From DATMGU01 sp035555315 (lineage in GTDB: Bacteria; Pseudomonadota; Alphaproteobacteria; ATCC43930; CGMCC-115725): a stretch of 64,000 bases of DNA. The translations under genes and the position numbers were made by a program. Below the pieces are notes generated by a model. It saw only the letters and a program-made list of their open reading frames with translations. It was not told the origin of the DNA and ran no database searches. The DNA lies in assembly GCA_035555315.1 (NCBI GenBank), contig DATMGU010000070.1, positions 88,915 to 152,914 of the forward strand, read 5' to 3'. Shown in pieces: positions 45,609 to 54,513 of this stretch. Every line of letters begins with the position of its first letter. Within the stretch, counting starts at the first letter, position 1.

Positions 45609-46369
45609 GACCGAGGCGCCGGCGCTGCCCGCATGCCGCCGAGATACAGCTCGGCTATCATCGGGTCGCCCCACAGCGCACGGGCCGTACCTTCATGGCG
45701 GTTGGCGCCTTCGACCAGGACATAGCCCCGATCGGCGATCGCCAGGCCGGCCCGGGCGTTCTGCTCGACCAGCACGATGGTGATGCCGCGCTGCCGGATC
45801 TCGGTCAGTTTGGCGAAGACCAGATCGACCAGCTTAGGCGACAAGCCGGCGGAGGGCTCGTCCAGCATCAGCACGGCGGGGGCCACGATCAGCGCGCGGG
45901 CCACGGCGACCATCTGGCGCTGGCCGCCGGACAGGCGCCCGGCCGGCAAGCGCCGCTGCCGGGCCAGATCGGGAAAGAAGCCGTAGATCTCCTCGATCCG
46001 CTCCGCCCTCAGGCGTGCCGCCAGGATGCCGCCCGCGAGCTGCAGATTGTCGTCCACCGACAGCGAGGCGAAGACGTTCTCAGTCTGCGGGACGAAAGCG
46101 AGCCCCTCGCGAACCATGCGGTGCGCGGGCAACCGGGTGATGTCCGTGCCGGCCAGCGCGACGCTGCCCGAGCGGATCGGCACCAGTCCGGCGATCGCCT
46201 TGATCAGGGTCGATTTGCCGGCGCCGTTCGGGCCGAGCACCACGACGATCTCCCCCGCCATGACGGTCATCGATGCCCGGTTGACAATCGGCACGCCGGG
46301 ATCGTAGCCCGCGACCAGATCGCGGACTTCCAGGATCGGCTCGCCTACTCCTGGTTGGGATGCCGTCAT
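45605..46369 (-). CDS. livF: Branched-chain-type ABC transporter ATPase LivF
   Basis: 254-aa ATPase. Walker A 'GPNGAGKST', signature 'LSGGQRQMVAVARAL', Walker B 'VLMLDEPSAGLSP' and His-loop region 'IVLVEQNARAGLAIAD' are typical of LivF. Start ATG 46369 overlaps the livG stop. Confidence 0.94.
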   Translation of the reverse strand: MTASQPGVGEPILEVRDLVAGYDPGVPIVNRASMTVMAGEIVVVLGPNGAGKSTLIKAIAGLVPIRSGSVALAGTDITRLPAHRMVREGLAFVPQTENVFASLSVDDNLQLAGGILAARLRAERIEEIYGFFPDLARQRRLPAGRLSGGQRQMVAVARALIVAPAVLMLDEPSAGLSPKLVDLVFAKLTEIRQRGITIVLVEQNARAGLAIADRGYVLVEGANRHEGTARALWGDPMIAELYLGGMRAAPAPRS

Positions 46370-47178
46370 GCGCCGCCGCCCAGATAGGCCTCGACCACGC
46401 GGGGATCGGAGGCGACTTCCGCCGGCGTGCCTTCGCGGAGCACCTGCCCCGTGGCCATGACGACGACCCGGCCGCACAGGCGGGCGACCATGTCCATATT
46501 GTGCTCGATGATCAGGAAGGTGGTGCCCCGCCGGTTGATCTCACCGATCCGGTCGATGATCACCTCCAGCAGGCTGGGATTGACCCCCGCGGCCGGTTCG
46601 TCGAGCAGGATGATGGTCGGATCGGCCATCAGCACCCGCGCCAGTTCGAGCAGTTTGCGCTGGCCGCCGGACAGCATCCGGGCGGGATCCCGCGCGAGCC
46701 GCGACAGCATCACGAAATCCAGCAGACCCATCGCCTTCTCGAAGGTCCGGCGCTCCTCCCGGGCGACCCGCCCAGGCAGGCACCAGTTCGGCAAGATGCG
46801 CTCGCCGGTCTGGCGCTGTTGCCCCAGCATGACGTTCTCGACCACGCTCATATCCGCGAAGGGCCGCGGGATCTGGAAGGTCCGGCCGAGGCCATGGCCG
46901 ATCCGGTGCTCGGCCGAGGATTTTTCGATCGAGTGGCCGCCGAGCAGGATGCGTCCGGAACTCGGCCGCTCGCTGCCCGCCAGGAGGTTGAACATGGTGG
47001 TCTTGCCGGCACCATTCGGACCAATCAACCCGGCGATCTCGCCAGCGCGCACCGCCAGGGACACGCCACCGACCGCGACGGTGCCACCGAAGCGTTTGAC
47101 GATTTTTTCCGCGACCAGAATCGGTGCTGCCGCTTCCGTTATCCCGCTCCGTTCGATCACGACCTCTGCTTCCGCCAA
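46366..47178 (-). CDS. livG: Branched-chain-type ABC transporter ATPase LivG
   Basis: 270-aa ATPase. Walker A 'GPNGAGKTT', LivG-specific insertion 'GLGRTFQIPRPFADMSVVENVMLG' region, signature 'LSGGQRKLLELARVL', Walker B 'IILLDEPAAGVNP'. First gene of the liv block, reading away from the GntR regulator and binding-protein genes across a 108-bp control region. Confidence 0.94.
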   Translation of the reverse strand: MAEAEVVIERSGITEAAAPILVAEKIVKRFGGTVAVGGVSLAVRAGEIAGLIGPNGAGKTTMFNLLAGSERPSSGRILLGGHSIEKSSAEHRIGHGLGRTFQIPRPFADMSVVENVMLGQQRQTGERILPNWCLPGRVAREERRTFEKAMGLLDFVMLSRLARDPARMLSGGQRKLLELARVLMADPTIILLDEPAAGVNPSLLEVIIDRIGEINRRGTTFLIIEHNMDMVARLCGRVVVMATGQVLREGTPAEVASDPRVVEAYLGGGA

Positions 47179-47205
47179 CCCCGCACCACCTCGAAGATTT
47201 TGATC

Positions 47206-47236
47206 TTTGATTTGTGATCAAACTTTGTATGATCAC
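47206..47236. promoter_or_regulatory. Candidate GntR operator in the liv divergent region
   Basis: Two overlapping inverted repeats: TTTGAT-TTGTG-ATCAAA, and GTGATCA-N9-TGATCAC at 47214-47236 (7-bp perfect arms). They sit between livG and gntR, where a FCD-type GntR repressor would control both directions. Confidence 0.55.
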
Positions 47237-47286
47237 GTTAATCACGGCACCGGATTACCGGCAAGAACAATTGGTGGCGGCAATCC

Positions 47287-48045
47287 ATGGGTGTGCGCAA
47301 GACGAACGGCGCTGGCAAAGCTGCCCTCAGCGAGGGTTTGCAGCTAACGCCCGTGCCTCGGCAGACGGTGCAGGACCGGGTCTATCTGGAGCTGCGCAAG
47401 GCGCTGATCTGTGGGTTGTTCGAGCCCGGCCAGGTGCTGACCATCCAGGAGTTGGCGGCATCGCTGGACACCAGCACCATGCCGGTTCGCGAGGCCTTGC
47501 ATCGGCTGATTTCCGAACACGCGCTGGAGGCCCTGCCCAACCGGTCGGTGCGCGTGCCGCTCGCCGATCTGGACCGGCTCGACGACCTGCTGCGCGCCCG
47601 CATCCTGATCGAAGGAACGGCCCTCGAATTGGCCACCCCTCGGCTGAAACGCGGCGAATTCGGCGAGCTCAAGGCGCTGACCCGCAATTACGACCGCGCC
47701 ATGGCGATGCGCGGCAGCCAGGCGACCGAGACCGAACTCGAGCTTAACCGGGCGTTCCATTTCCTGATCTATCGGGCCTCGGGATCGGCTGTGCTGCTGC
47801 CAATCATCGAGAGCCTCTGGCTGCAATGCGGCCCTTACGTCCGCGCCGCGGTGCGCGCCTTCGACCAGCGTCTCGACCTCTGGGCCCTGCATTACCACGC
47901 CGAGATCGTGGCCGCCCTGGAGGCCCAAGACGTGGCCGCCGCCCGCGCCGCCCTGGCGGCCGATATCGGCCGCGCCTTCGACATGCTGCGCAGCCCGCAG
48001 GGCGAGCCGAAAACTTCGACCGACGACCAACGCAAGAGGGGATGA
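47287..48045 (+). CDS. GntR-family (FCD) transcriptional regulator
   Basis: 252-aa regulator. N-terminal winged helix 'VYLELRKALICGLFEPGQVLTIQELAASLDTSTMPVREALHRL' (about 32-74; core 'MPVREALHRL'). C-terminal FCD ligand-binding domain with 'RILIEGTALELA', 'NRAFHFLIYRASG' and 'HAEIVAALEAQD', including His residues of the usual metal site. Probably senses the imported substrate or its product. Stop overlaps the binding-protein start (ATGATGA). Confidence 0.88.
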   Translation: MGVRKTNGAGKAALSEGLQLTPVPRQTVQDRVYLELRKALICGLFEPGQVLTIQELAASLDTSTMPVREALHRLISEHALEALPNRSVRVPLADLDRLDDLLRARILIEGTALELATPRLKRGEFGELKALTRNYDRAMAMRGSQATETELELNRAFHFLIYRASGSAVLLPIIESLWLQCGPYVRAAVRAFDQRLDLWALHYHAEIVAALEAQDVAAARAALAADIGRAFDMLRSPQGEPKTSTDDQRKRG

Positions 48046-49316
48046 TGAGAGCAGCACTGTTTCGGACCGCGACGGCGATCAGCCTGATCACGGGAACTTT
48101 GATGACCGGTACCGCCCATGCCGAGGATTGCAAGATCACCGTGGGGCTGGTGTTCGAACTGACCGGGCCCGCCGGCGAATACGGCCAGGCCGGCGCCAAA
48201 TCGGTCGAGATGGCGTTCCGCGACATCAACGATGCCGGCGGCGCGCAGGGCTGCAAGCTGGTCACGGATACCCGCGACTCACAGAGCCAGGGCAATGTCG
48301 CGGTCGATGCGGCCACCCAGCTCGTCCAGGTCAAGAAGGTGCCGGTCGTGATCGGCGGCATCATCTCCTCGACCACGATCCCGATGCTGACCTCGGTCAC
48401 GGCACCGGCGAAGGTGGTGCAAATCTCCCCCGCCTCCTCCTCGCCGACGCTCACCACTCTCGGTCGAGAGGGCAAGACCAACGGCGTGTTCTTCCGGACC
48501 ATCACCTCGGACGCGCTGCAAGGCGTCGTGGCGGCGAAATACGCGCTCGATCACGGTTTCAAGAAGCTCGCCATCATCCGCGCCAACAACGATTACGGCG
48601 TCAATCTGGAAGCGGAATTCTCTCGCGCCTACAAGGCGCTGGGCGGCCAGATCGTCTCCGTCACCCCCTATAACGAGAAGCAGTCGAGCTACCAGGCCGA
48701 GGTGACCGCGGCCATGGCCGGCAAGCCGGACGGCCTTTACCTGATCAGCTATCCGGTCGACGGGGCGACCATCGCCCGCGCCTGGATCTCCCAGGGCGGC
48801 GTGCAGAAATTCCTGCTGAACGACGGCATGAACAGCCCGGACTTCATCCAGAGCGTCGGCGCGAAATACCTGAAGGAGGCTTATGGGACATCATCGGGCA
48901 CCAGCCCGACGGCCTCGACCGAGTATTTCAACGCCAACTACAAAGCCTTCTCGACCATCGATCCGGCCAATCCGGCGGCGGATCGCTCCTACGACGCCGG
49001 GGCGATCATCGGCCTCGCCATCGCCGCGGCGGGCTCCCAGGACCCGACCGCGATCCGCGACGCGATCTTCAAGGTCGAGGACCCGAAGGGCACGGTCATC
49101 CATGCCGGCAAGGCGGAATTCACCAAGGGCCTGGCGCTGCTGAAGCAGGGCAAGCCAATCCGCTATGACGGTGTGATCGGGCCGGTCACCTTCGACAAAT
49201 ACGGCGACATCACCGGCCCGTTCCGGCTGTGGAAGATCACCGACGGCAAGGTCGTTACCACCGGCGAGATGAGCGCCGACCAAGTCGCCGCCCTGAAGAC
49301 CAAGATCGGCAATTGA
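48042..49316 (+). CDS. Branched-chain-type ABC transporter substrate-binding protein
   Basis: 424-aa periplasmic LivJ-like protein (Peripla_BP_6). The signal peptide is cleaved after 'GTAHA' (about residue 27). The mature part begins 'EDCKITVGLVFELTGPAGEYG', with a Cys early in the mature chain. 'YGVNLEAEFSRAYKALGG' and 'SYDAGAIIGLAIAAAGS' are family segments. Starts overlap the gntR stop; ATGs at 48042 and 48045 are both possible. Works with LivGFHM encoded on the other side of gntR. Confidence 0.9.
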   Translation: MMRAALFRTATAISLITGTLMTGTAHAEDCKITVGLVFELTGPAGEYGQAGAKSVEMAFRDINDAGGAQGCKLVTDTRDSQSQGNVAVDAATQLVQVKKVPVVIGGIISSTTIPMLTSVTAPAKVVQISPASSSPTLTTLGREGKTNGVFFRTITSDALQGVVAAKYALDHGFKKLAIIRANNDYGVNLEAEFSRAYKALGGQIVSVTPYNEKQSSYQAEVTAAMAGKPDGLYLISYPVDGATIARAWISQGGVQKFLLNDGMNSPDFIQSVGAKYLKEAYGTSSGTSPTASTEYFNANYKAFSTIDPANPAADRSYDAGAIIGLAIAAAGSQDPTAIRDAIFKVEDPKGTVIHAGKAEFTKGLALLKQGKPIRYDGVIGPVTFDKYGDITGPFRLWKITDGKVVTTGEMSADQVAALKTKIGN

Positions 49317-49324
49317 CGCGGGAG

Positions 49325-49356
49325 GGGAGTGCCGATTCCCGGCGCTCCCTCATTTT
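49325..49356 (+). terminator. Rho-independent terminator after the binding-protein gene
   Basis: Stem GGGAGTGCCG / CGGCGCTCCC (9 Watson-Crick pairs plus one G-T) with a 5-nt loop, followed by TCATTTTAAAAAT. It begins 8 nt after the stop codon. Confidence 0.75.
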
Positions 49357-49442
49357 AAAAATCGCTCGGTGCGGTCGGAGATAGTCCGCCCCCCAGCAAA
49401 GAGGCAGCCGCGCCGCGGCCCCTGCCGCCCGCGGAGACCAGC

Positions 49443-50930
49443 ATGACGATACCGACCACGCCCGACCGCTTCCGGCTCGCCCCCGATCTGGAGATCAGCC
49501 GCATCGTCACCGGCCTGTGGCAGGTCGCCGATATGGAACGCGACGGCCAGACGCTCGATCCGGAAGCCGCGTCGACCGCCCTGCTCGACTATGCCCGCGC
49601 CGGGTTCGACAGCTTCGACATGGCCGATCACTACGGCAGCGCCGAACTGATCAGCGGCCGCCTTTTACAACGCGTCGCCGCCGGCGAACGGGCCGGGGCG
49701 ACCCGGCCGACCGTGTTCACCAAATGGTGCCCGGTCCCCGGCCCGATGACGATCGACGTGGTCCGCGCCGGCGTGCGGCGCAGCCTCGACCGGCTCGGCG
49801 TCTCGACCATCGACCTGCTGCAATTCCATTGGTGGACCTTCGAGCACACCGCCTATCTGGAGGCTGCGAAGGGGCTCGCCGAATTGCGGAGCGAGGGCCT
49901 CATCCGCCATATCGGCGTCACCAATTTCGATACCGCCCATCTGCGCGTGCTGGTGAAGCACGGCATCCCGATCGTCTCCAACCAAATCAGCTTTTCGGTG
50001 CTCGATCGACGCGCGGCCGCGGAGATGAGCGCGTTCTGCCTGGAGCATGGGATCCGGCTGTTCGCCTATGGCACGCTCGCCGGTGGCCTGATCTCCGAGC
50101 GCTGGCTTGGCCAGCCGGAACCACCGGCGCCGGACATCGCCGATTGGAGCAAGATGAAGTACAAGCGCTTCGTCGACGAGATCGGCGGGTGGGCGGTGCT
50201 GCAAAAGATCCTCGGCGCGCTCGATCGGGTCGGCCGCAAGCATGGCGTGTCGATCCCGAACGTCGCCACACGCTGGGTGCTGGACCATCCGGCCGTCGCC
50301 GCCACGATCATTGGCGCCCGGCTTGGCGAACGCGAGCATCGCGCCGACAATCTCCAGCTCTTTTCCGTCGCTTTCGACGCGGTGGACAAGGCGACGATCG
50401 ACGCGGCACTCGCGGCATCGACGCCGCTGCCCGGCGACTGCGGCGACGAATACCGGCGGCCGCCTTTCCTGACCGCGTCGGGCGATCTCAGCCATCATCT
50501 CGACAGCGTGCCGAAGGTCTATCAGGCGGTGGCGGTCGATGGCCGGCCCGACCGGCTGCGCATCGATTCCGGCAGTGTCTGGGAGCCGATCTGCGGCTAT
50601 AGCCGGGCGGTTCGCATCAAGGATCGCGTCCTGGTCAGCGGGACGACGGCGACCAACGGCGCCGGCGAGGTTGTTTGCCCCGGCGATCCGGCCGGTCAGG
50701 CCGTCTACATCCTCGACAAGATCGCGGCGAGCCTATTGGCCCTCGGCGCCAAGCTCGACGACGTCATCCGCACGCGCGTCTATCTCAAAGATGCCGACCA
50801 ATGGGAGGCGGTTTCCCGCATCCATGGCCGCTATTTCGGCGAGATCCGTCCCGCCAACACCCTGATCGAGATCTCCCGCCTGATCGGCGACTACGAGGTC
50901 GAGATCGAAGCCGAGGCGGTGATCGGCTGA
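49443..50930 (+). CDS. Aldo/keto reductase fused to a Rid (YjgF) domain
   Basis: 495-aa two-domain protein. Residues 1 to about 335 are an aldo/keto reductase with the tetrad Asp59, Tyr64, Lys94 and His129 ('FDMADHYG', 'FTKW', 'FHWW') and C-terminal cofactor segment 'ATIIGARLGEREH'. Residues about 365-495 are a RidA/YjgF-like domain ('VSGTTATNGAGEVVCPGD', 'TRVYLKDADQWEAVSRIHGRYFG', 'VEIEAEAVI'). The Arg that in canonical RidA follows 'PA' is Asn here ('RPANTLIEIS'), so 2-aminoacrylate deaminase activity is unlikely. Position between the liv importer and the cox maturation genes suggests a catabolic role. Confidence 0.85.
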   Translation: MTIPTTPDRFRLAPDLEISRIVTGLWQVADMERDGQTLDPEAASTALLDYARAGFDSFDMADHYGSAELISGRLLQRVAAGERAGATRPTVFTKWCPVPGPMTIDVVRAGVRRSLDRLGVSTIDLLQFHWWTFEHTAYLEAAKGLAELRSEGLIRHIGVTNFDTAHLRVLVKHGIPIVSNQISFSVLDRRAAAEMSAFCLEHGIRLFAYGTLAGGLISERWLGQPEPPAPDIADWSKMKYKRFVDEIGGWAVLQKILGALDRVGRKHGVSIPNVATRWVLDHPAVAATIIGARLGEREHRADNLQLFSVAFDAVDKATIDAALAASTPLPGDCGDEYRRPPFLTASGDLSHHLDSVPKVYQAVAVDGRPDRLRIDSGSVWEPICGYSRAVRIKDRVLVSGTTATNGAGEVVCPGDPAGQAVYILDKIAASLLALGAKLDDVIRTRVYLKDADQWEAVSRIHGRYFGEIRPANTLIEISRLIGDYEVEIEAEAVIG

Positions 50931-50933
50931 AAT

Positions 50934-52046
50934 CTAACCCGGCTCCTCCACCGACAACATGACCGGCACGCCCGCCAGCCGGCGGAGCTGCTTTTCGATG
51001 CGGCCGAGTTGGCGGGGCCCAAGAGCCTTGAAGGGGGCGATGCTCACGCTCCAGCCGGCTGCGACGCGCTCGTGCGACCAGACGCCGATGATCTCGCCTT
51101 CGCGCAGGATGACCGGCGAGATCCAGCCGGCGACCCGGTAGACCTGGGCGCGGCGCTTGGGCGTCAGACGGCCCGCCGTATCGGCATGGGCCAACAGCCA
51201 GGGATCGAACAGCGGCAGAATGGCGAGGTGACCGGGCGGCATCTCCGCCGCGCGTAGCGCCGGCTCGTCGACCGTCAGCGCGTAAGCCGGCTGGCCGTCG
51301 ATCTCCACCGGCAGCAACTCGCCTTCGATCGCCGCGAAGGCGGCCCGGACGGCGGGCATCGGCAAGCCGGTGAACTTGCCGAAATCCCGCAAGGTCGCCG
51401 GACCATAGCTCGCGAGATATCGGCGCAGGACCTCCGCCAGTAGCGGATCCTCGTCGGCCGGCAGCACCCCAACCCAATCGACCAGCCGGACGAAGGTCGA
51501 TTCCCGGTCGCGCGGCGGCCCGTGGCAGGCGAGGCCCAGCGCCGCCATCATTTTCAACACACCGCCCCAGCTATGCTCCAGCCAGGGCCGCGACCAGTCG
51601 CCGAGTATGGGCACCAGCCGGGTCGAGAGATCGCTGCGGCTGGCCGGCCCATCGGCCAGGGCCTCCTGGATCGCCTGAACCAGCCGATCGATCTGCCCGT
51701 CATCCAATCCTTCGCGGGTGAACCAGGCGCGATATGTCGGGATCGCATGGCGGCGCAGCGCCAGCAGCAAGGGCAGATCGGCGCGCGGCACGAAATGCAG
51801 GGTCGAGCGCTGCGCCCAGATCTTCACCAGGCTGCGATCGGCTTGCAACGCGTGGCTCACCGCCGCCTGATCGACCGCCCCGCAGCGCACCCGCAATTGC
51901 TGGATGCCGGCCGAATGCACCTGCGCCTGGGCCCCCAGCAGCATCGCGGCCGTATCGAGCAGGGTCGATCCCTGGTGGTCGAAAATCTGCTGGCGGTCGA
52001 GACGGAATGCGAGCGCTTGGCGCCGACTGATTGAAAGAGCGGTCAT
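50934..52046 (-). CDS. AlkZ/YcaQ-like winged-helix DNA glycosylase family protein
   Basis: 370-aa protein of the HTH_42 (DUF1006) superfamily with tandem winged helices. The catalytic-type Q-x-Q motif of AlkZ glycosylases is present as Gln40-Ala-Gln42 in 'LLGAQAQVHSA'. 'RSTLHFVPRADLPLLL' and 'WRVAGWISPVIL'-like end ('YRVAGWISPVIL') are also family segments. Characterised relatives unhook interstrand crosslinks or excise alkylated bases, and some protect antibiotic producers. Start ATG 52046; a GTG lies 6 nt upstream. It is the only minus-strand gene between the reductase-Rid fusion and coxD. Confidence 0.78.
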   Translation of the reverse strand: MTALSISRRQALAFRLDRQQIFDHQGSTLLDTAAMLLGAQAQVHSAGIQQLRVRCGAVDQAAVSHALQADRSLVKIWAQRSTLHFVPRADLPLLLALRRHAIPTYRAWFTREGLDDGQIDRLVQAIQEALADGPASRSDLSTRLVPILGDWSRPWLEHSWGGVLKMMAALGLACHGPPRDRESTFVRLVDWVGVLPADEDPLLAEVLRRYLASYGPATLRDFGKFTGLPMPAVRAAFAAIEGELLPVEIDGQPAYALTVDEPALRAAEMPPGHLAILPLFDPWLLAHADTAGRLTPKRRAQVYRVAGWISPVILREGEIIGVWSHERVAAGWSVSIAPFKALGPRQLGRIEKQLRRLAGVPVMLSVEEPG

Positions 52047-52078
52047 GATCACTAGGTGTTAGCGGGTTTGCCCCGTCT

Positions 52079-52162
52079 TGTCTTGTCGCCTCGCGGTCCG
52101 GTCCTGCCGCCTTGCGGACCAGTCTGATCGCCTAGCGGGCCTGTCTTGTCGCCTTGCGGGTA
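52079..52162. repeat. 21-bp imperfect tandem repeat, four units
   Basis: Four consecutive 21-bp units (52079, 52100, 52121, 52142) sharing the core 'tcttgtcgccttgcgg' with scattered substitutions. The array lies between the divergent glycosylase and coxD genes, so it separates or overlaps their promoters. Confidence 0.75.
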
Positions 52163-52225
52163 TGCGGGGCCTTTGGCAGGGTTTACCATCGACTCCCTGG
52201 TTTTCTGCAGGATTACCCCACCCGC

Positions 52226-53194
52226 ATGTCATCGCCCTTGCCCACCTCGCCCCTGGCCGCCTCACCCCGTGCCATCTCGCCCCTGCCCGCGTCGATCGAT
52301 GCCACCGCCGCCTTGCTGCAAAGCGGCCGGTATATCGCCGATCGCAGCCTCGCCACCGCGGTCTATCTGGCGCTGTCGCTCGGCCGGCCGCTATTCCTCG
52401 AAGGCGAGGCCGGCACCGGCAAGACCGAGATCGCCAAGGTACTGGCGGAGAGCCTGGGCCGCGACCTCATCCGGCTGCAATGCTATGAGGGGCTCGATGT
52501 CGCCTCGGCGGTCTATGAGTGGAACTATGCCCGCCAGATGATCGAGATCCGGCTGGCCGAGGCGGGCGGCGTGGATCGTGACAGGGTGGCCCAGGACATC
52601 TTCGCCGAACGGTTCCTGATCAAGCGGCCGCTGCTCCAAGCACTGGAACCCCATGCCAAGGGCCCCCCGGTGCTGCTGATCGACGAACTGGATCGCACCG
52701 ACGAGCCGTTCGAGGCCTATCTCCTCGAAGTGTTGTCGGATTTCCAGGTAACCATCCCGGAGATCGGCACGGTGAAGGCGGCGGAACGGCCGATCGTCAT
52801 CCTGACCTCGAACCGCACGCGGGAAATCCACGACGCGCTGAAGCGCCGCTGCTTCTACTATTGGGTCGACTATCCCTCCGCCGCCCGCGAATTGGAGATT
52901 CTGAAGGTGAAGACGCCGGAGATCAGCGAGGCATTGAGCCAGCAGATCGTCGGCTTCATCCAGAAATTGCGCGGACTGGATCTGTTCAAGCTGCCCGGTG
53001 TCGCCGAAACGCTGGATTGGGCGGAGGCGCTGATGCAGCTCGATACCCTGGTGCTGTCGCCCGATGCGATCAACGACACGCTGGGCGTGCTGCTGAAATA
53101 CCAGGACGACATCGCCCGCATCCAAGGCAGCGAGGCCCAGCGCATCCTGGATCAGGTCAAGTTCGAGCTGGGGGCCGCGGCCAATACGCCATGA
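52226..53194 (+). CDS. coxD: MoxR-type AAA+ ATPase CoxD
   Basis: 322-aa AAA+ ATPase. Walker A 'GEAGTGKTEIAK', Walker B 'VLLIDELDRTDEPFEAYLLE', sensor 1 'IVILTSNRTREI'. In carboxydotrophs CoxD helps assemble or activate the sulfurated Mo/Cu site together with CoxE. I start at ATG 52226; an upstream in-frame start would run into the 21-bp repeat. Stop overlaps coxE (ATGA). Confidence 0.9.
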   Translation: MSSPLPTSPLAASPRAISPLPASIDATAALLQSGRYIADRSLATAVYLALSLGRPLFLEGEAGTGKTEIAKVLAESLGRDLIRLQCYEGLDVASAVYEWNYARQMIEIRLAEAGGVDRDRVAQDIFAERFLIKRPLLQALEPHAKGPPVLLIDELDRTDEPFEAYLLEVLSDFQVTIPEIGTVKAAERPIVILTSNRTREIHDALKRRCFYYWVDYPSAARELEILKVKTPEISEALSQQIVGFIQKLRGLDLFKLPGVAETLDWAEALMQLDTLVLSPDAINDTLGVLLKYQDDIARIQGSEAQRILDQVKFELGAAANTP

Positions 53195-54432
53195 GTACCA
53201 AGGACGGCAGGCTGCTGACCAATCTCGCCTATTTCGTGCGAACCCTGCGCGCGGCCGGCTTACCGGTCGGCCCCGGCAAGCTGCTCGACGCGGTGGAGGC
53301 GGTCCGCACCATCGGCATCGAAAGCCGGCGGGATTTCTATTGGGCGCTGCACGCGGTGCTGGTCAATCGGCGCGACCAGCGCGAGATCTTCGACCAGGCC
53401 TTCCACATCTTCTGGCGCAACCCGCAGATCCTGCAAAAGGCCTTGTCGATGGTCCTGCCGCAGAGCCATCTGCCGCCCGACGAGGATGCCGAGGAAATGA
53501 GCCGCCGGCTGGCCGAGGCCTTGGCACCTCCCGGCGGCAACGATGACGAGGCTGAGGCGGAGGAGCGCATCGAGATCGATGCCGCCCTCACCTTCTCCGC
53601 GAGCGAAGTGCTGCAGGGCATTGATATCGAAAAGATGTCCGCTGACGAAATCGCCCGGGCGAAGCTGCTGGTGCGGAACATGCGTCTGCCCATCATGTCG
53701 GTGCCGACCCGCCGCTTCGCCCCCGACCCGGCCGGTGCGCGCGCCGATATGCGCGGCACCTTGCGCGCCGCCCTGCGCAGCGGCGGCGGCATGATCGATC
53801 TGAAGCGCCGCAGCCGCGTCACCCGTCATCCGCCGATCGTCATGCTGTGCGACATCTCCGGCTCGATGAGCCGGTATAGCCGGGTCTTCCTGCATTTCAT
53901 GCATGCGGTGACCAATGACCGGGACCGGGTGCACACCTTCCTGTTCGGCACGCGGCTGACCAATGTGACGCGTTATCTGCGCCACAAGGACGTAGATGTG
54001 GCGCTCGACCGCATCACGGCGGCGGTCGAGGATTGGTCGGGCGGCACGCGGATCGGCCAGTGCCTGGCGGATTTCAACCGGCTCTGGTCGCGCCGGGTGC
54101 TGGGCCAGGGCGCCATCGTGCTACTGATTACGGATGGGCTGGATCGCGATGCCGGAACCGGCCTCGATGTCGAGGTCGAGCGGCTGCACAAATCCTGCCG
54201 CCGGCTGGTCTGGCTGAACCCGTTGCTGCGCTTCGACGGGTTCGAGCCGCGCTCAAGCGGCGTCCGGGCCATCCTGCCGCATGTCGACGATTTCCGGCCG
54301 GTGCATAATCTGGACAGCCTCGCGGCCCTGACCGAGGCGCTCGGGCGGCCGCATAGCCCCCGACTGGAAGCGGCTCGCCGCTGGGCGCCTCTAACACCCG
54401 CCATACCTACCGCGACGAGTGCCCATGCATAG
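53191..54432 (+). CDS. coxE: VWA-domain protein CoxE
   Basis: 413-aa VWA-containing CoxE-like protein. N-terminal 'FVRTLRAAGLPVGPGKLLDAVEAV' region is typical. The von Willebrand A metal site is 'MLCDISGSMSRYSR' (DxSxS), with later 'WSGGTRIGQCL' and 'LITDGLDRD' completing the MIDAS. Partner of the MoxR-type CoxD in cofactor maturation. Start overlaps coxD. Confidence 0.92.
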   Translation: MSTKDGRLLTNLAYFVRTLRAAGLPVGPGKLLDAVEAVRTIGIESRRDFYWALHAVLVNRRDQREIFDQAFHIFWRNPQILQKALSMVLPQSHLPPDEDAEEMSRRLAEALAPPGGNDDEAEAEERIEIDAALTFSASEVLQGIDIEKMSADEIARAKLLVRNMRLPIMSVPTRRFAPDPAGARADMRGTLRAALRSGGGMIDLKRRSRVTRHPPIVMLCDISGSMSRYSRVFLHFMHAVTNDRDRVHTFLFGTRLTNVTRYLRHKDVDVALDRITAAVEDWSGGTRIGQCLADFNRLWSRRVLGQGAIVLLITDGLDRDAGTGLDVEVERLHKSCRRLVWLNPLLRFDGFEPRSSGVRAILPHVDDFRPVHNLDSLAALTEALGRPHSPRLEAARRWAPLTPAIPTATSAHA

Positions 54433-54463
54433 AGGGTTTGACCGTTGCCGGGACTTATCTGCC

Positions 54464-54488
54464 CCTCTCCGCCCCCGGTGCGGAGAGG
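54464..54488. repeat. Intra-operon hairpin
   Basis: Perfect 9-bp stem CCTCTCCGC / GCGGAGAGG with a 7-nt loop in the 81-bp gap between coxE and the first xdhC gene, followed by a long purine-rich ribosome-binding region. Could be an RNA processing/attenuation site or a dispersed 'CCCCTCTCC' palindrome. Confidence 0.5.
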
Positions 54489-54513
54489 AGAAGAAAGAGA
54501 GGGGGAGCAGACC

